Source of the DNA: Undaria pinnatifida
Lineage: Eukaryota > Sar > Phaeophyceae > Laminariales > Alariaceae
Direction of reading: 5' to 3'
Assembly: GCA_012845835.1 (NCBI GenBank)
Contig: JABAKD010000007.1
Span: forward strand, 1,099,992 to 1,163,991
DNA: 64,000 nt
The notes beneath the pieces were generated by a model. The model saw only the letters and a program-made list of their open reading frames with translations, made no database searches and was not told the DNA's origin. A program made the translations under genes and the position numbers. Of the stretch, positions 44,547 to 55,305 are shown piece after piece. Position 1 is the stretch's first letter. Each line of letters starts with the position of its first letter.

Positions 44547-46500
44547 TGTTCCTAGACGTTTGTTGTCGTGGTACCATAATTTGACTGACGACGGAATATG
44601 CAACCTGCCCTAGACGAACACCGCCACCCTGCAAAGCTGGAACGCCCCCTTTAGCTATGGCCACCTGCTCAAGAAGGACAGCGGGTACAAGAGGGAGCTG
44701 GTTGGGTTGGTGGTCAATCATTGGGTACACGCATCATAGTGCGGTGATGTTGGGTGATGCCTGCAATCCAGTCAACTTTGGGTTGACAATGAATGGTCAT
44801 GTCCTTAACCTGGCCCAAATTTGTCAGACAATATGCCCCCTGAATACATCCAGATTTCATGAGCTGAAACGATGACGTCCAGTCTGACGGCTGGCACAAA
44901 ATAATGCGAGCGAGCAAAAAACTCGCAATCGTTCCCGCCAGCGTGTCCATGCAAACAAGTTAAAGAATTTCAGCCATAATACCAGGTCTAAAACTGTTTT
45001 AATGTACCACCTTGAATAGAAGTAGCCCCGGCCGTACTCTGATGCAGAAAAGCTGCAGACTATAGGCTATATAGCTGTCGCGGAAAATCCATGGGCATGC
45101 CAGAGGAGCGACATGCGTGCCTCCCTCGACTCGCGGTAGAGCACCAACCACTGCAGTAGCCTCGCTCGTTCCCATTACCCCTTTAGAACTGCACCCTGCC
45201 AAACTGGTTCAAATTAGAGTAGTTTGAATTTCTCAGGGAGGAAGGGGTAAAACTCACCTCGTGTTGTAAACCTCTGACAGCCCCTGTCCCCGTACACTAT
45301 CCGCCCCTTAGCACAGTATTACAATTCCACAGAAACTACTCACAGCAGGACAGGAGAATGTACCCCTCCCGCTTACTAATTAGAGTATGGTCCGGCGGCG
45401 GGGCCAGTTGCAACACCGTAGTACATTACTCTCTGGACCTCAGCGTCAGGGATAGATAACAACTGTTCAGTCGATGAAAAATCGCCGAGCAGTGGGATTG
45501 CTGAACCCTGTGCGCGATAGAAATAGAAGGCAAGAACCGGGGCGGGGAAGGGACGACACCTGTGACCACGGCTTGTCCAGAAGCTGGAAAGTAGAAGTGT
45601 GCAAAAATCAAAAACTAGGAAAAAAAAACGGTATGGACAGCCCACGTCAAACTCTTGGGCAGCTTCTTGACCTTTTCCATTCCGGGAAGATGACGGGACA
45701 GTGTTGTCCCTCCACCCTATTTGAGATTTAAGTGGGGGCTCAATCTAAGTGCCACTCGTATCGAAGAACATATGTTGTCCAAATTTTCCCGATTCTCCCG
45801 TGTTTTTTATTTTTGTTGCCATGACTATTGCCTCGGAAATGACTGAAAGGGAAAGGCGAAGCTTCCCTGAATGTGTTCACTCTGTCCTGTTTGTCTTTTG
45901 CTCAGAAACGTCTCTTTAGAAACCAGAAATTTCCCGAGAGGGAGATTTCCGACCTACGTGCCCTGGAAAATACGCTGTTAAAAAATGAAGAGTGACATTT
46001 AATGCGGAGACAAACGCGCGTTAGCGCAGCAGCAGGTGTAGGAAACACAATATTTCCACGTCACCTAGGTTGAAAAATTTGCGGTTTGGGACACTTCTGG
46101 CAAAAACATAGACTAGACTATACAGCGAATTAATATTTGCCTGACTTTGGAAAATTGTCCTGTTTCTTTTTTCTGTTTTCTTGACAACAAAACGGGAGGA
46201 GAATCAGGGGGGAAACTCTTCGATAAGAACCGCCCTACCTCTCATAGGGTGCAGGTTGCACTGATGACGATGGGACAGCGACACAAGGAGGTTAGGTTAT
46301 ACATTCAATGAAAACGGTCGCGTCCCATGTCAGCCTCAGCCATTTTGCCACTGAACAAGCAATTACACCAATTCACTGAACAAACAAGAAATTGCACAAA
46401 TTCCAGGCTGTTTGCCCGCAAACTAAGTACCAGAAACGCAGTCATATGGCATATCGTACGGTGCTGTGCGACTCGCGGCAGATCGAATCAATAACGCCGC
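44547..46500. other. No recognised gene apart from the 45636-45731 fragment
   Basis: Short motif-free frames only. One plus frame (44657-44875) contains VMLGDACNP, superficially like a flavoprotein motif, but without any other supporting motif. Confidence 0.4.
45636..45731 (+). pseudogene. Second copy of the LGQ-LD-F-SGK peptide
   Basis: Plus frame SPRQTLGQLLDLFHSGKMTG, then QCCPSTLFEI and a stop. Aligns with 40770-40870 (-) at the positions LGQ, LD, F, SGK, T, C, P, TLF and I. The remainder of the domain is missing after the stop. Confidence 0.55.
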
Positions 46501-46559
46501 GTGTGCACACGGGGGGGTGGTGGAACACGGCAACCATACAGCGGATGCCGGGCACACGC

Positions 46560-46910
46560 GTTCAAGATAAAATAACCCGCATCATCAGCTGCTCGCGACT
46601 CGACAACAGCAGCAATCACACTCTCCTGCTCGCGGTCCGCCAACAACGTCCCTCGACAGCTACGTTTGCCGACGAATTGGCTCGGACAGCCTCTTGCCGA
46701 GCGGCTGTCAGCTCGTTATTTCCGGAAGTGGCGGAAAATTGTCTCCTCCACAAATGTTGCCGGCAGCTCGGTGTCAGCAGAATTGTATCTTCATACCCTT
46801 CGAACGGGAGAAAGCCCTTCCCTGGACTATTTGCTCTCCCTCTGCGTGAAAGATCATCCCTTACGTACAGCACCTTCCATGGCTGCTGAAGTACCTGGCG
46901 ATGCATGCTT
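46560..46910. mobile_element. R2 fragment
   Basis: The + frame contains NNSSNHTLLLAVRQQ, and the minus strand gives NELTAARQEAVRANSSANVA. gccgacgaattggctcggac and ctcttgccgagcggctgtca are R2 signatures. Confidence 0.65.
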
Positions 46911-47229
46911 TATGTCTCGACATTTCCATCATCTATGCGGGTAATTTACGACTTCGCGCGCCGAAACAAAGCTAGTCCAGTAGTAGTCGTTATATAGTGC
47001 CGGTATGTGCCAGACGGAAATGCGGGCCCTCCATAGCGACAACGGGTGCTACACCGCATACGAACACTGTGCCAAGCGATTCCACAGACGCTATAGCGGG
47101 CAATCGGCACTACTCAACCGACGTTATAGAGGGACCAATGCTGAGGTACTATAATAGCTTGGTTTCAATATTTCGGGGTGGTACCTTCTCGAAGATCTTT
47201 GACTGCTACGACTTTACCGGCGATGCATT

Positions 47230-47730
47230 GCGAATACTGCACTACTGGTGCTCTTGGCTCGCACATTTGCTGAGTGCTGGCGCTGCTATAAAGCTGCGGG
47301 CAGCATTGATGAACACTACACCCCCACTACCGGCACTACTGAGTTTACAGCCGCTCAACGAGAGGGCTTCTCGTGCCACCTGGTCGGTGCGGGAAGCCGC
47401 CACGGCACGCCATGCGGTAGAGGAAAGAAGAAACGTGCGTTTGATGCCGTGACCGAGCTGCGGGTGACCTGGTTCAAGCTTTCCAACGCAGCCACCACCG
47501 GCATGAATATGTCGTGGCGGTGGTGACGGCGACGGTCCACTCCCCCAGTGCTGTCCGCAGCTCGGTCACGGCAGCAAGCGCACGTGCTCGCCCACTCTCT
47601 GCCACACGACACCCCGCGGCGGCTTCGTTCACCGACGAGGTGGTTCAGGCGGCTTCTCGCCGAGCGGCTGCCAACTCGTTGGCCGTGGTGGTGGTGGTGG
47701 CGGTGTGCTCTACAAGGGCTATAAAACAGA
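47230..47730. mobile_element. R2 palindromic module
   Basis: Left arm gcacatttgctgagtgctgg, tttacagccgctcaacgaga; right arm ttcgttcaccgacgaggtgg, ctcgccgagcggctgccaac. The centre is near 47480. A gtggtggtggtggcggtg tract is at 47685-47705. Confidence 0.7.
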
Positions 47731-48439
47731 AATCTACAATATACCATCCAATAAGGAATAAGACAGGCCAACATTTCACCGGAAGCAGCATGTGATCTTT
47801 CGAATGCGAGCGGCCCATCTTAGTCACTACGTCCAGCGACCAAGCACAATATTTGATAGAGATAGTGTGCAGGGGCGGGGGGAGGGAGGGGGTAGAAAGG
47901 TCCCCTACCGCGACGGACTGCAAAAGGTTTGAGTTTCACTGCTTGGTTTATCAACGATCGACGGGGAGGCGGGTTAGAATACACACCGCCAGAAATAGGC
48001 AAATGCCAAGGCCTACAGGGTTCAACTAGTGAGCTTCAGGGATCGTTGAAAGGGCTCAAACATCGAAAACGATCTCCCGTCGCAAGCTCACCAAGCAGTG
48101 TCCGTGCCGAATTATTCACGCTAGATATACTCAAGCTATGTGGTCACAAACTACAAGACAGAGGTACACGTCGCGAAAACCGTAACAAAACATGACCACG
48201 CAACGCAAACGCACTGGATAGGAAATATTGAAGAAGGGGGACAGGAAAAAAACCACGAGTTTATCCCCAGTCCTTGAGATATGAACGCAGCAGCAGTCGT
48301 ATCGGTTGTAGCCGCCACAAAAATGATGTTCCAATGATTTTCTGCCACGAACAAAAACGTCCGATGAGCTCTACCTCTATCGTATTACGCTGCACCACCC
48401 TTGGCCCGTTCACAACATCAGCATTCTGTTCAGCACTCG
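47731..48439. other. No recognised gene
   Basis: Short frames on both strands without motifs. Confidence 0.45.
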
Positions 48440-48775
48440 CATAATGTTGTCCTGGACCTTCCTCCTCTTTCGCTTTCGCGGAGTTATCCAGAAGTCAAGA
48501 CCGGCGCATTCGCAACGAAACATGACGCTTATAGTCTCATTGGAAGTAGTCATTGGATGCAATGGGGGCTTGTTTTCCGGCGATGCGTCGGATCGCTCGA
48601 GGATTTAGGAGAGACGGATGTTTCCCGCCTGCGCCAAAAACTGGCGTTAGGCGCGGTAGATCTCATTCGCAGGGGCTACTAGTAGCACTTACATCCGGAA
48701 CTGGCTCCGCAGGTCTCCCAGGGGCAGCTGATGGGCCAACGTTAGAGCCGGCAAGATGATTGGTCAGCAGACCGT
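48440..48775. mobile_element. R3 module, one arm
   Basis: ggagttatccagaagtcaag (the ctcgcggagatattcgaaag position), cgcattcgcaacgaaacatg, ggatgtttcccgcctgcgcc. The plus frame EVKTGAFATKHDAYSL parallels VKTGAFATNRDACSL of the 21.2 kb copy. Confidence 0.75.
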
Positions 48776-49360
48776 GAAGCGTCGATAATCGCGTACTTGA
48801 CGCTCCAACCGCGAAAGAGCAGCTTTCTGCCGCCGTGAAAGAGCGAATCAGTTTTCTCGCCCCACTACAGGCGAGCTTACCAAGCAGCTTGCCGCAATCA
48901 CTACAGCGGCCAAAATCAAGATTGAGAAGGCTCATTAACATGCGTAGTCCGCCTTTGAGAAGCAAGAAGCGAGGTTACGAGAACGCAAGCCTAGTTTCCG
49001 ACACGATCGCACGTCTACTCTTCACCGTCGGCATGCAATCCGCTATTGCCGCCGACATCGCTGCCGAGCTTAAATTAACTTGCCAACAGTCCATGAATGC
49101 TACCGGCTGCTGCACCGCTAGCATTGCCGAGACCGTTTGGTGAGACAGTTCCGGCTCGGCGGCGGTGTCGGCGGCAACGGCGGATTGCATGGCGATGATT
49201 GCGAGCAGATGCACGATCGTATCGGAGGCTACCTTATCGGTACACCCCTGTTGCCTCTATTCGTTCTCCCCATGGGCGGCTGATACAGCTTCCTCGATTG
49301 CGACGTTGGCCACTCAAGTGGTTACGGCAAGCTGCTTGGTTGAGTTACCCTGCACTGCAC
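48776..49360. mobile_element. R1 palindromic module
   Basis: Left arm: gaaagagcagctttctgccg, gcttaccaagcagcttgccg, cgccgacatcgctgccgagc, gctaccggctgctgcaccgc. Right arm: ggttccggctcggcggcggt-like, cggaggctaccttatcggta, ggttacggcaagctgcttgg. Centre near 49115. It is directly followed by another R1 module. Confidence 0.85.
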
Positions 49361-49990
49361 TTTCGGCACCCACACGGGGAAGGAGAAGCTTACAGCCGTC
49401 GTGACAGGACGGGGCAGTTTGCTAGCACCATAGCAGGGGAACTTGCCGAGAAGCTTGCGGCAACCGCCGCATCGGCGCACGTCGAGATTGCGGAAGTTCA
49501 CCAACATGTTTTAGCCGCTCACGACAAGAAACCAGTGAGGCAACAGATGTCCAACGAAGCCTCCGGCATTATTGTGGATCAGCTGGCAACCATCGTTATT
49601 CATCCTGCCGTTGCCGCAGGCACTGCCGCCGCGCTGGAATTGGCTGGGTCAAGAACCGACGCCACCGGTGCACCAACCACTGTTGCTGCACCGGTAGTGT
49701 TGGTGACCTCTTGGTGAGCCAGCCACTTCCAGCGCGGTGGCAGTACCGGATATAAAGCCAGATTGAATGGCGACGGTGGCGACGAGATCCACAATGATGG
49801 TATCGTAGGCTTTGTTGATTTTTTTTTGCCTCGCATCTTAGACCTTGTGGTAGGCCGACACATGTTGGTCACTCTGCACAATCGCAATGTTGGCCGATGA
49901 AGCGGTTGCGGCAGGCTTCTTGATTGAGGTCCCCTGCAGCAAAGAGGTCGGTTGGCGGCACTCTTGCTCTATTCCCTTAACGGGCAGATG
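49361..49990. mobile_element. R1 palindromic module with the best open arm
   Basis: Left arm caggggaacttgccgagaag to caccactgttgctgcaccgg; right arm ggtgacctcttggtgagcc to gaagcggttgcggcaggctt. Centre near 49690. See the 49380-49717 entry for the coding reading. Confidence 0.85.
49380..49717 (+). pseudogene. R1 coding fragment, best-preserved frame
   Basis: The plus frame (open from 49199) reads through the whole R1 arm without a stop: GELAEKLAATAASAHVEIAE, then VHQHVLAAHDKKPVRQQM, then NEASGIIVDQLATIV, then GTAAALELAGSRTDATGA. In other R1 copies the same residues are recovered only across frameshifts. It is alanine-rich, amphipathic in pattern and probably helical or coiled coil. No known family is recognised. 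There is no plausible start or stop context of its own, and the arm is mirrored on the minus strand. I infer a gene fragment captured by an inverted-repeat element. Confidence 0.5.
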
Positions 49991-50053
49991 TCAAAGATCT
50001 ACCTACACTAAACCTAGAAGAAAAAAAGTAACGAAAATGCTTTGACGGGCGAA

Positions 50054-50132
50054 AACTAAACCTTCGACCTTCGACCTTCGATCTTCGACCTTCGACCTTC
50101 GACCTTCGACCTTCGACCTTCGACCTTCGACC
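50054..50132. repeat. 7 bp tandem repeat (CTTCGAC)
   Basis: About eleven copies of cttcgac, one cttcgat variant. Adjacent to the R1 fragment at 50133. Confidence 0.95.
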
Positions 50133-50303
50133 GACGTGTTTGCCTTGTAGTGGTGCGAACGCTGTCCCGCTCTTTGCACGGCGGAGAAAAGCTGCCCCTT
50201 CTCCGTTACAAACTGCGGGGTAGTTGGCACTTTACGGCCTCCTGCGGCCTTCTCTGCAAGGGTAGCCGACGGCGCCATCTCTGGCGGTAGCGATAGCCGC
50301 CGA
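50133..50303. mobile_element. R1 terminal fragment (minus-sense outer arm)
   Basis: agtggtgcgaacgctgtccc, cacggcggagaaaagctgcc: the outermost part of an R1 right arm without the rest. Confidence 0.6.
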
Positions 50304-50578
50304 GTCATGCTACGGCAGGGGTGGCCCCTTGTAGGCGAACTTTGTTTCTCAAAGTCGGACCTCTTTAGCGTTAGCTACCTGTAATCTTCTACTGTAATCT
50401 TTGGATCCGATGCGTATTTTGCGGTACTGTTGGATTGATACCTAGGACAGACAATGGGAGGGAGGTACCTGGCTTAGCTTACATTTGGGCTAAAACGTCG
50501 GTTGACGGGAGAGTTATTGAGCTCCTCAAGCAACGAGCCTCAGAAAATAGAGATGCAACCCCTACCGTCGCACGCGTC
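50304..50578 (+). mobile_element. B-family TIR element
   Basis: Left gtcatgctacggcaggggtg; body diverged; hairpin gagctcctcaagcaacgagc; right gatgcaacccctaccgtcgc then acgcgtc. TIRs among the clearest. Confidence 0.85.
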
Positions 50579-50639
50579 GCTCGTAAACCACTCATAGCAC
50601 CGCTGGCTGCTGCTTTAGCTACGGCATTTACAAGATAGG

Positions 50640-50900
50640 TTTTAATCGACGTTCATCGACGAGGACGACCAACCGACTGCCCGCATCGTTCGGCTGCACT
50701 ATATGTTTCGTTGCCACGACTCACAACCTATGACATATGATGAGTACGGCCAGCACGTGGCTTTAGCTGCTAAACAGTCTGATTGGCTCACTCCTGCGGA
50801 GGTTATCGCCACCGCCAGCGATGACGCCGTCGTAACCCTCGCACCAAGGGCCTGGGGAGGTTCATAAGCGTCCACGCCTTGGCGCGAAGGCCTCAGCAGA
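50640..50900 (-). pseudogene. R5 coding fragment, second copy
   Basis: The minus frame contains TTASSLAVAITSAGVSQSDC, then AAKATCWPYSSYVIGCES, then WQRN and a stop. Past the stop, the same frame continues with M-x-A-V-G-W as in the 33623 copy. The two copies are in opposite orientation and share reading-frame conservation. Function unknown. Confidence 0.5.
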
Positions 50901-50989
50901 ACGTCAAGCGCACACAGCGACATGGTCGGCACTCGAAACAGTGAAGAGGAAGCTGCCAACCACCGTGTGACAGTGGGATAACGCACGCA

Positions 50990-51345
50990 CGAATGCAGAA
51001 AAAGCTCACTAAGCCGCTTTTTCGAAAAATCGCCGGAGCCAACGCCAAAACAATCGCGAGGCTCACCAACATTTATTGGCTCAGAGATGAGAGGTAAGAA
51101 GCGAGGCAACGGGAGTACAACTTTGCACTTCCGTTGCCTAGAGACGTAAGAAGCGAGGCAACGGGAGTACAACTTTGCACTTCCGTTGCCTCGTTGTTTT
51201 CTTGTCTTCTCGAGGCCGACACATATTGGTGAACCTCGGCAGTTTCGGTGTTGACCGCTGCAGTGATTGCCGCAAGCTGCCAGGCTCAGTTCCCCGACAG
51301 TGGTGCGAGCGTTATCTCGCTCTTGCACCGCTGCGGAAAGCTAAT
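50990..51345. mobile_element. R1 palindromic module with duplicated centre
   Basis: The central palindrome gaagcgaggcaacgggagta/caactttgcacttccgttgc occurs twice in tandem (51097-51140 and 51149-51193), with arms outward to aaacaatcgcgaggctcacc and acatattggtgaacctcggc. A two-fold repeated hairpin head. Confidence 0.8.
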
Positions 51346-51379
51346 CCCTTGGCGCATGTTAAGACAACAGCAGCACCTA

Positions 51380-52330
51380 AATTTGCTGCGGCACATCATT
51401 TGAGGAGCTCCCTACCCCCCAAAAAAACAACGACCTTAAGGATGTGGGAGATTTTAAACCACCCCCCATCCCCGGGTTTCCGGCTCACTCTACTCTCTAG
51501 ACATTGCTGTACTGCAGTCAATTACGCCGCATTGTCAACACGCTGCATTCCGACCTTCAACCACCGGGTGCCTCAGCAGACACGAGGCTTTATGCATAGT
51601 ATGGCATCAACCGCAGATCGTGATTAAGTTCAGCTTGGCCGTCGGCATGTTTTCAACGGAGGTCTACACCTTGACCTTGGGGTGTTGGAGTGCTCGAAAA
51701 ATCAGGAGACACAAAACGAGACAACAAAACAACCCCAAACTAAACGTTGCACTTCACTTGAGGACAGCTGCATCTCATCTCGACTCACAACAAACACCAG
51801 CCCGCGAAAATACACGCCCCACGAGGTGCGTGAGAGCGTCGGGTGCAACGGGTATCAGTCGTATGCAACCAGAAATGACTCATGGGGTGATTTCGTGAAG
51901 TCAAAGCTGCCAGCCAGCATCACAAAAAAAATAGATGCATTTCTCCAAAATTCACGATTTCATACATTTGCGAGTTAGTATGCACTACGATGGCTAAAAA
52001 ACGTACGAAGAATTGGCTTTCACAAAATCTAGGTGGATTTTTTGTTTATCTTTTGAAACAGCATGGGTACGTGTTCGAAAACGTTGTGGGCAGGGAAAAA
52101 TTGGCAGCGTTGAGGTAGAAAGTATTGGGCTAGAAAAAGCGCAAACAAAAGGCCGCAAAGCTCCGAATTCTTAAACTACCATGACCAAATGATCTTTTTA
52201 AATCCGAGAAAGGCGGATTTTGCTAGTAAAAATTCTTGACTTTATTTCCACGCCGTTCGTACTTTTTAACGAAACGCTTGTTGTTGAATAGTCGCGCTTT
52301 TACTTGACAAAATTTTCCTTAGGGATCCCC
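51380..52330. other. No recognised gene; one B hairpin remnant
   Basis: catttgaggagctccctacc (51395) looks like a B remnant. The rest, including AT-rich 52000-52330, shows no feature. Confidence 0.45.
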
Positions 52331-52379
52331 CGCGGCGTTAAATAAACTTCTAAGGTGCAAATCAAACAATGAATGCTCC

Positions 52380-53460
52380 CACGGTCTAGGATTTCTGGAA
52401 CGGGGATGGAGCCCTATCCTCATCGGGTGCGTCGGAACGCCCCCCCCCATTGGCTGGCCTATATCCTCGCCGGGTGTCTCTGGCCCTACTAGCTGCACGG
52501 CCAACCAACGATAAGCCAAGAGGTGAATATATTATTGTCACACCACCATGCGGGGCTGTGTCAACTCGCGGGAGAAATCGGGTATCGTCCCCGGTTTGTC
52601 AGGATTTCTGAAACGGGCATGGGACTCTATCCTCCCGTGGTGGCGCTACCCTTACGTTCGAGCCCCACCCAACCAGCGGGAATCCGATATGGTTGGGGTT
52701 CCACGCCGTGCGGGGCGGTGTCGACACGGGAGGTTATCGTTGTTGCTCCCACGTTTTTTGAGCTGTAGAGATTCGTTTTTTTTTTTTTCGGGAATGGGAC
52801 TCTATCTTTCCCGTGTGCGATGGAAATGCCCCCCATTAATGGAGGGTACCTTACCGCTTTTTCGACAATATGGTTGACACACTCTTAAAATGATATATAC
52901 CCTAACCCTAACCCTAACCCAGCGAAACGCAACGACCAAAATGTACCGTAAACCCTCCTTCGTCTCGTACACAGTGTGCGTCAACCGTGTTGTCGAAAAC
53001 GTGGTGAGCTCTACTGCATTGATGGACCTCTATCCGCCTAGGACAGGGCTGTGGAGCTCGAGCCAATCAGCGAGTAGGGATTGGGGTTTCCTCATCGTGC
53101 GGGGCGGTGTCGACCCGAGAAAGCTCAGGTTTCTTTCTCGATTGTTCGAAGTTTTGGATATATGGAACGACCTCTGGACCGGGGATGGGACCCTATCCTC
53201 CCGAGGTGGAGCTGGCTCAATATACGAACCCCAGCCAATCAGAGATCGGATGATGGGGTTGGGATTTCCACACCGTGGGGGAAGGTATCAACCCGGATGA
53301 TATCATAATATCTGTGTTCGTCCTGGGTTGTCGGAGCTTTAGATGTGTGGATGGATTCCTCGATCCCGGGATGTGACCCTATCGTGTCCGGGTGACGCTT
53401 ACTTTGTGCATGAATCCCGGCCAATGCACGACCAGACAAGAATAACATATTTTTTAGTTT
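52380..53460. repeat. Tandem family, about 150-200 bp diverged units
   Basis: The core ggggatgggaccctatcctc recurs near 52400, 52615, 52795, 53180 and 53370, with a related tgatggacctctatccgcc near 53022. A second block, gtgcggggcggtgtcgac, recurs near 52707 and 53098, with a related form at 53271. ccagccaatcagagatcgga-like blocks recur near 52670, 53060 and 53232. Spacing is irregular from indels. Confidence 0.8.
52898..52921. repeat. Interstitial telomeric repeat (CCCTAA)
   Basis: Three full ccctaa units plus a partial, inside the 52.4-53.5 kb tandem family. This matches the vertebrate-type TTAGGG motif, widely used in eukaryotes including many algae. Confidence 0.9.
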
Positions 53461-53529
53461 CGTCTAAAAAAAACTCGAGCCTGAAGACTGTCAAAATCGT
53501 AAGCGCTGTAGTCGCGTACTGTATCTACA

Positions 53530-54060
53530 AGAAGTGAGCGATCCACAGCTAGCAACAAGCAGCAGCATTGCAATGGCATTCGAGGAGTGGAATGACGAAG
53601 GCAAGGATACCACCGTGTTTCGCGCCAGGAACACCATCAGCACGTCTCTCCACGATCAGACAATACACAGTCGATCTGGGAGGCTCGGATCTAGACGATA
53701 TAGTCTAATCATTTTATGCATGGTATTTTCAGAAGCTGGCTCAGTGCGCGCCTGTCAGTAGTAGACATGGTCAGTCACCTTGCTGGCCACGGATGCTTGA
53801 TCGAGTGAAAACATCATAATAATGAAACAAACGCACTCGACACGTTTCGTCGCGAGACTAAGGAGTCGGTCGGCATGTGCTCGGACTTATCCGATCGAAA
53901 TCTGATGAAGCTCGGAATCGGATGCACTTAAAAAACGGTAGCAAGTAGTCCATTGCACCAGGCGTTTAATTGCACGTACGAGCAAGTTTTTTAGAATTGC
54001 ACGTGAATTCAGTACAGCCCCTGCCGACCTCGAGAGCAGACCGAGAGCCCCCCAAAGGGT
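53530..54060. other. No recognised feature
   Basis: Short frames only. Confidence 0.45.
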
Positions 54061-54061
54061 T

Positions 54062-54096
54062 GGGTTGGGGTTAGGGTTAGGGTTAGGGTTAGGGTC
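54062..54096. repeat. Interstitial telomeric repeat (TTAGGG)
   Basis: Four ttaggg units followed by gtcgggtctggggtcgggtt, that is, telomeric repeat grading into GGGTC-like sequence. The orientation is opposite to that at 52898. Confidence 0.9.
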
Positions 54097-54423
54097 GGGT
54101 CTGGGGTCGGGTTGGTCTGGGCAGCGTAACCGTCGTTTTGTGCGGACCTGCACATAGGGAGCCGCCATACATGAGTCGCTAGTCTATTGAATTTACGTGA
54201 AAATCTAAAAAACCTTGCACGTACGTGCAATTTCACGGGAGCCCAGTCCTTTGAGTTTCTATCGAACTCTTGGCATTACCTTACATACTGCCCGCGTAGA
54301 CTATGTTTGTGTGCGTCGTGACCTTTTTTACTCCGTCAAATATAGAATCGACCAATTCGAAGTGCTGCCCTGCCCTAACCGAAGCATGGGTGCCGGCATA
54401 CGGTATTCCTTGCTCGTTTTGGC

Positions 54424-55305
54424 GTGCCACCGAGAATGCTCGCCGTCATCCGCCAATTCCACGACGGTATGCAAGCATGCGTGCGGCTTGATGATGGAGA
54501 GTGCTCGGATAAGTTCGACGTGGGGCAAGGTCTCAGGCAAGGATGCGTGCTCGCGCCACTGCTGTTCAACATGTTTTTCACTGCGGTACTGCGTGTGGCC
54601 GAGAAACGCTTCCTCGCTGATGCAGCCATCACGGACAACATGGTGCAGCTTCAACGAAAGAAGGAAGGCGAGAAGGGCGCTTCACGCACAGGCAAAGTCG
54701 ACGGACGGAGGGGGAAGGAGGGGGAGGGGGTGCAGAGATTGTGGGGTATGCTGTACGCGGACGATGCGGGCATCGTATCGCGATCATCAGAAGGTCTGGA
54801 GAGGATGATGACGACGATCGTGACTGCGTGTTCGTCGTTCGGGCTTACAGTATCCGAGGCAAAAACAGAGATAATGTGCCTGGAAACCAAAAGCGGGGGG
54901 AAGGTGTCCTTCACGATCAATGCAGCCGGCCAGGTTTACAAACAAACAATCCAGTTTGTATACTTGGGCGGGGCTATCACCGCAGACAGAAACCTTAGCA
55001 CTGAAATAACGCGGCGTCTTCAGAGGGTCTGGGCGTGTTTCCAGCGGTACAAGATGGAAATCTATGATCGCCCGGGTGTGCGTTTACGGTTGAAGGTGCG
55101 GTTGCTGAAAGCTGAGGTGGTCGAGACACTGCTGTACGGTTGCATGACGTGGAGCCCGAAGAAGCCTGGCTATGACAGGCTACGTCGGGTTCACCGCTCC
55201 ATGCTCCTCCGATGCCTTGGATGGCGGAAACGGAAGCGCGACGACCACACCCTATCGTACGCCGACGCGCTTGCCCACGGACAGATTCCGAGAGCGTTGA
55301 GGTGA
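54424..55305 (+). pseudogene. LINE reverse transcriptase, palm to C-terminal part
   Basis: A 293-residue open frame; the coordinate given starts at a GTG and the first ATG is at residue 5. Residues 34-49 ([16 protein letters not shown]) are RT motif B, residues 111-114 (YADD) are the catalytic motif C, and FVYLGGAIT at about 178-186 is typical of LINE RTs after the palm. A charged, low-conservation insert occupies about residues 77-105. The N-terminal RT motifs with the first catalytic aspartate, and any endonuclease, are absent. It ends prematurely: the C-terminal domain continues in another frame from about 55280. RT identity is firm; the clade (CR1/Jockey-like or other) is not determinable by eye. 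As it stands it cannot make a complete enzyme. Confidence 0.92.

Noticed and set aside
44657-44875. Frame containing VMLGDACNPVNFG, reminiscent of the GDA motif of flavin monooxygenases
   Set aside because: Only one short motif, no Rossmann GxGxxG segment nearby, frame only 72 codons, and no neighbouring exon-like sequence.
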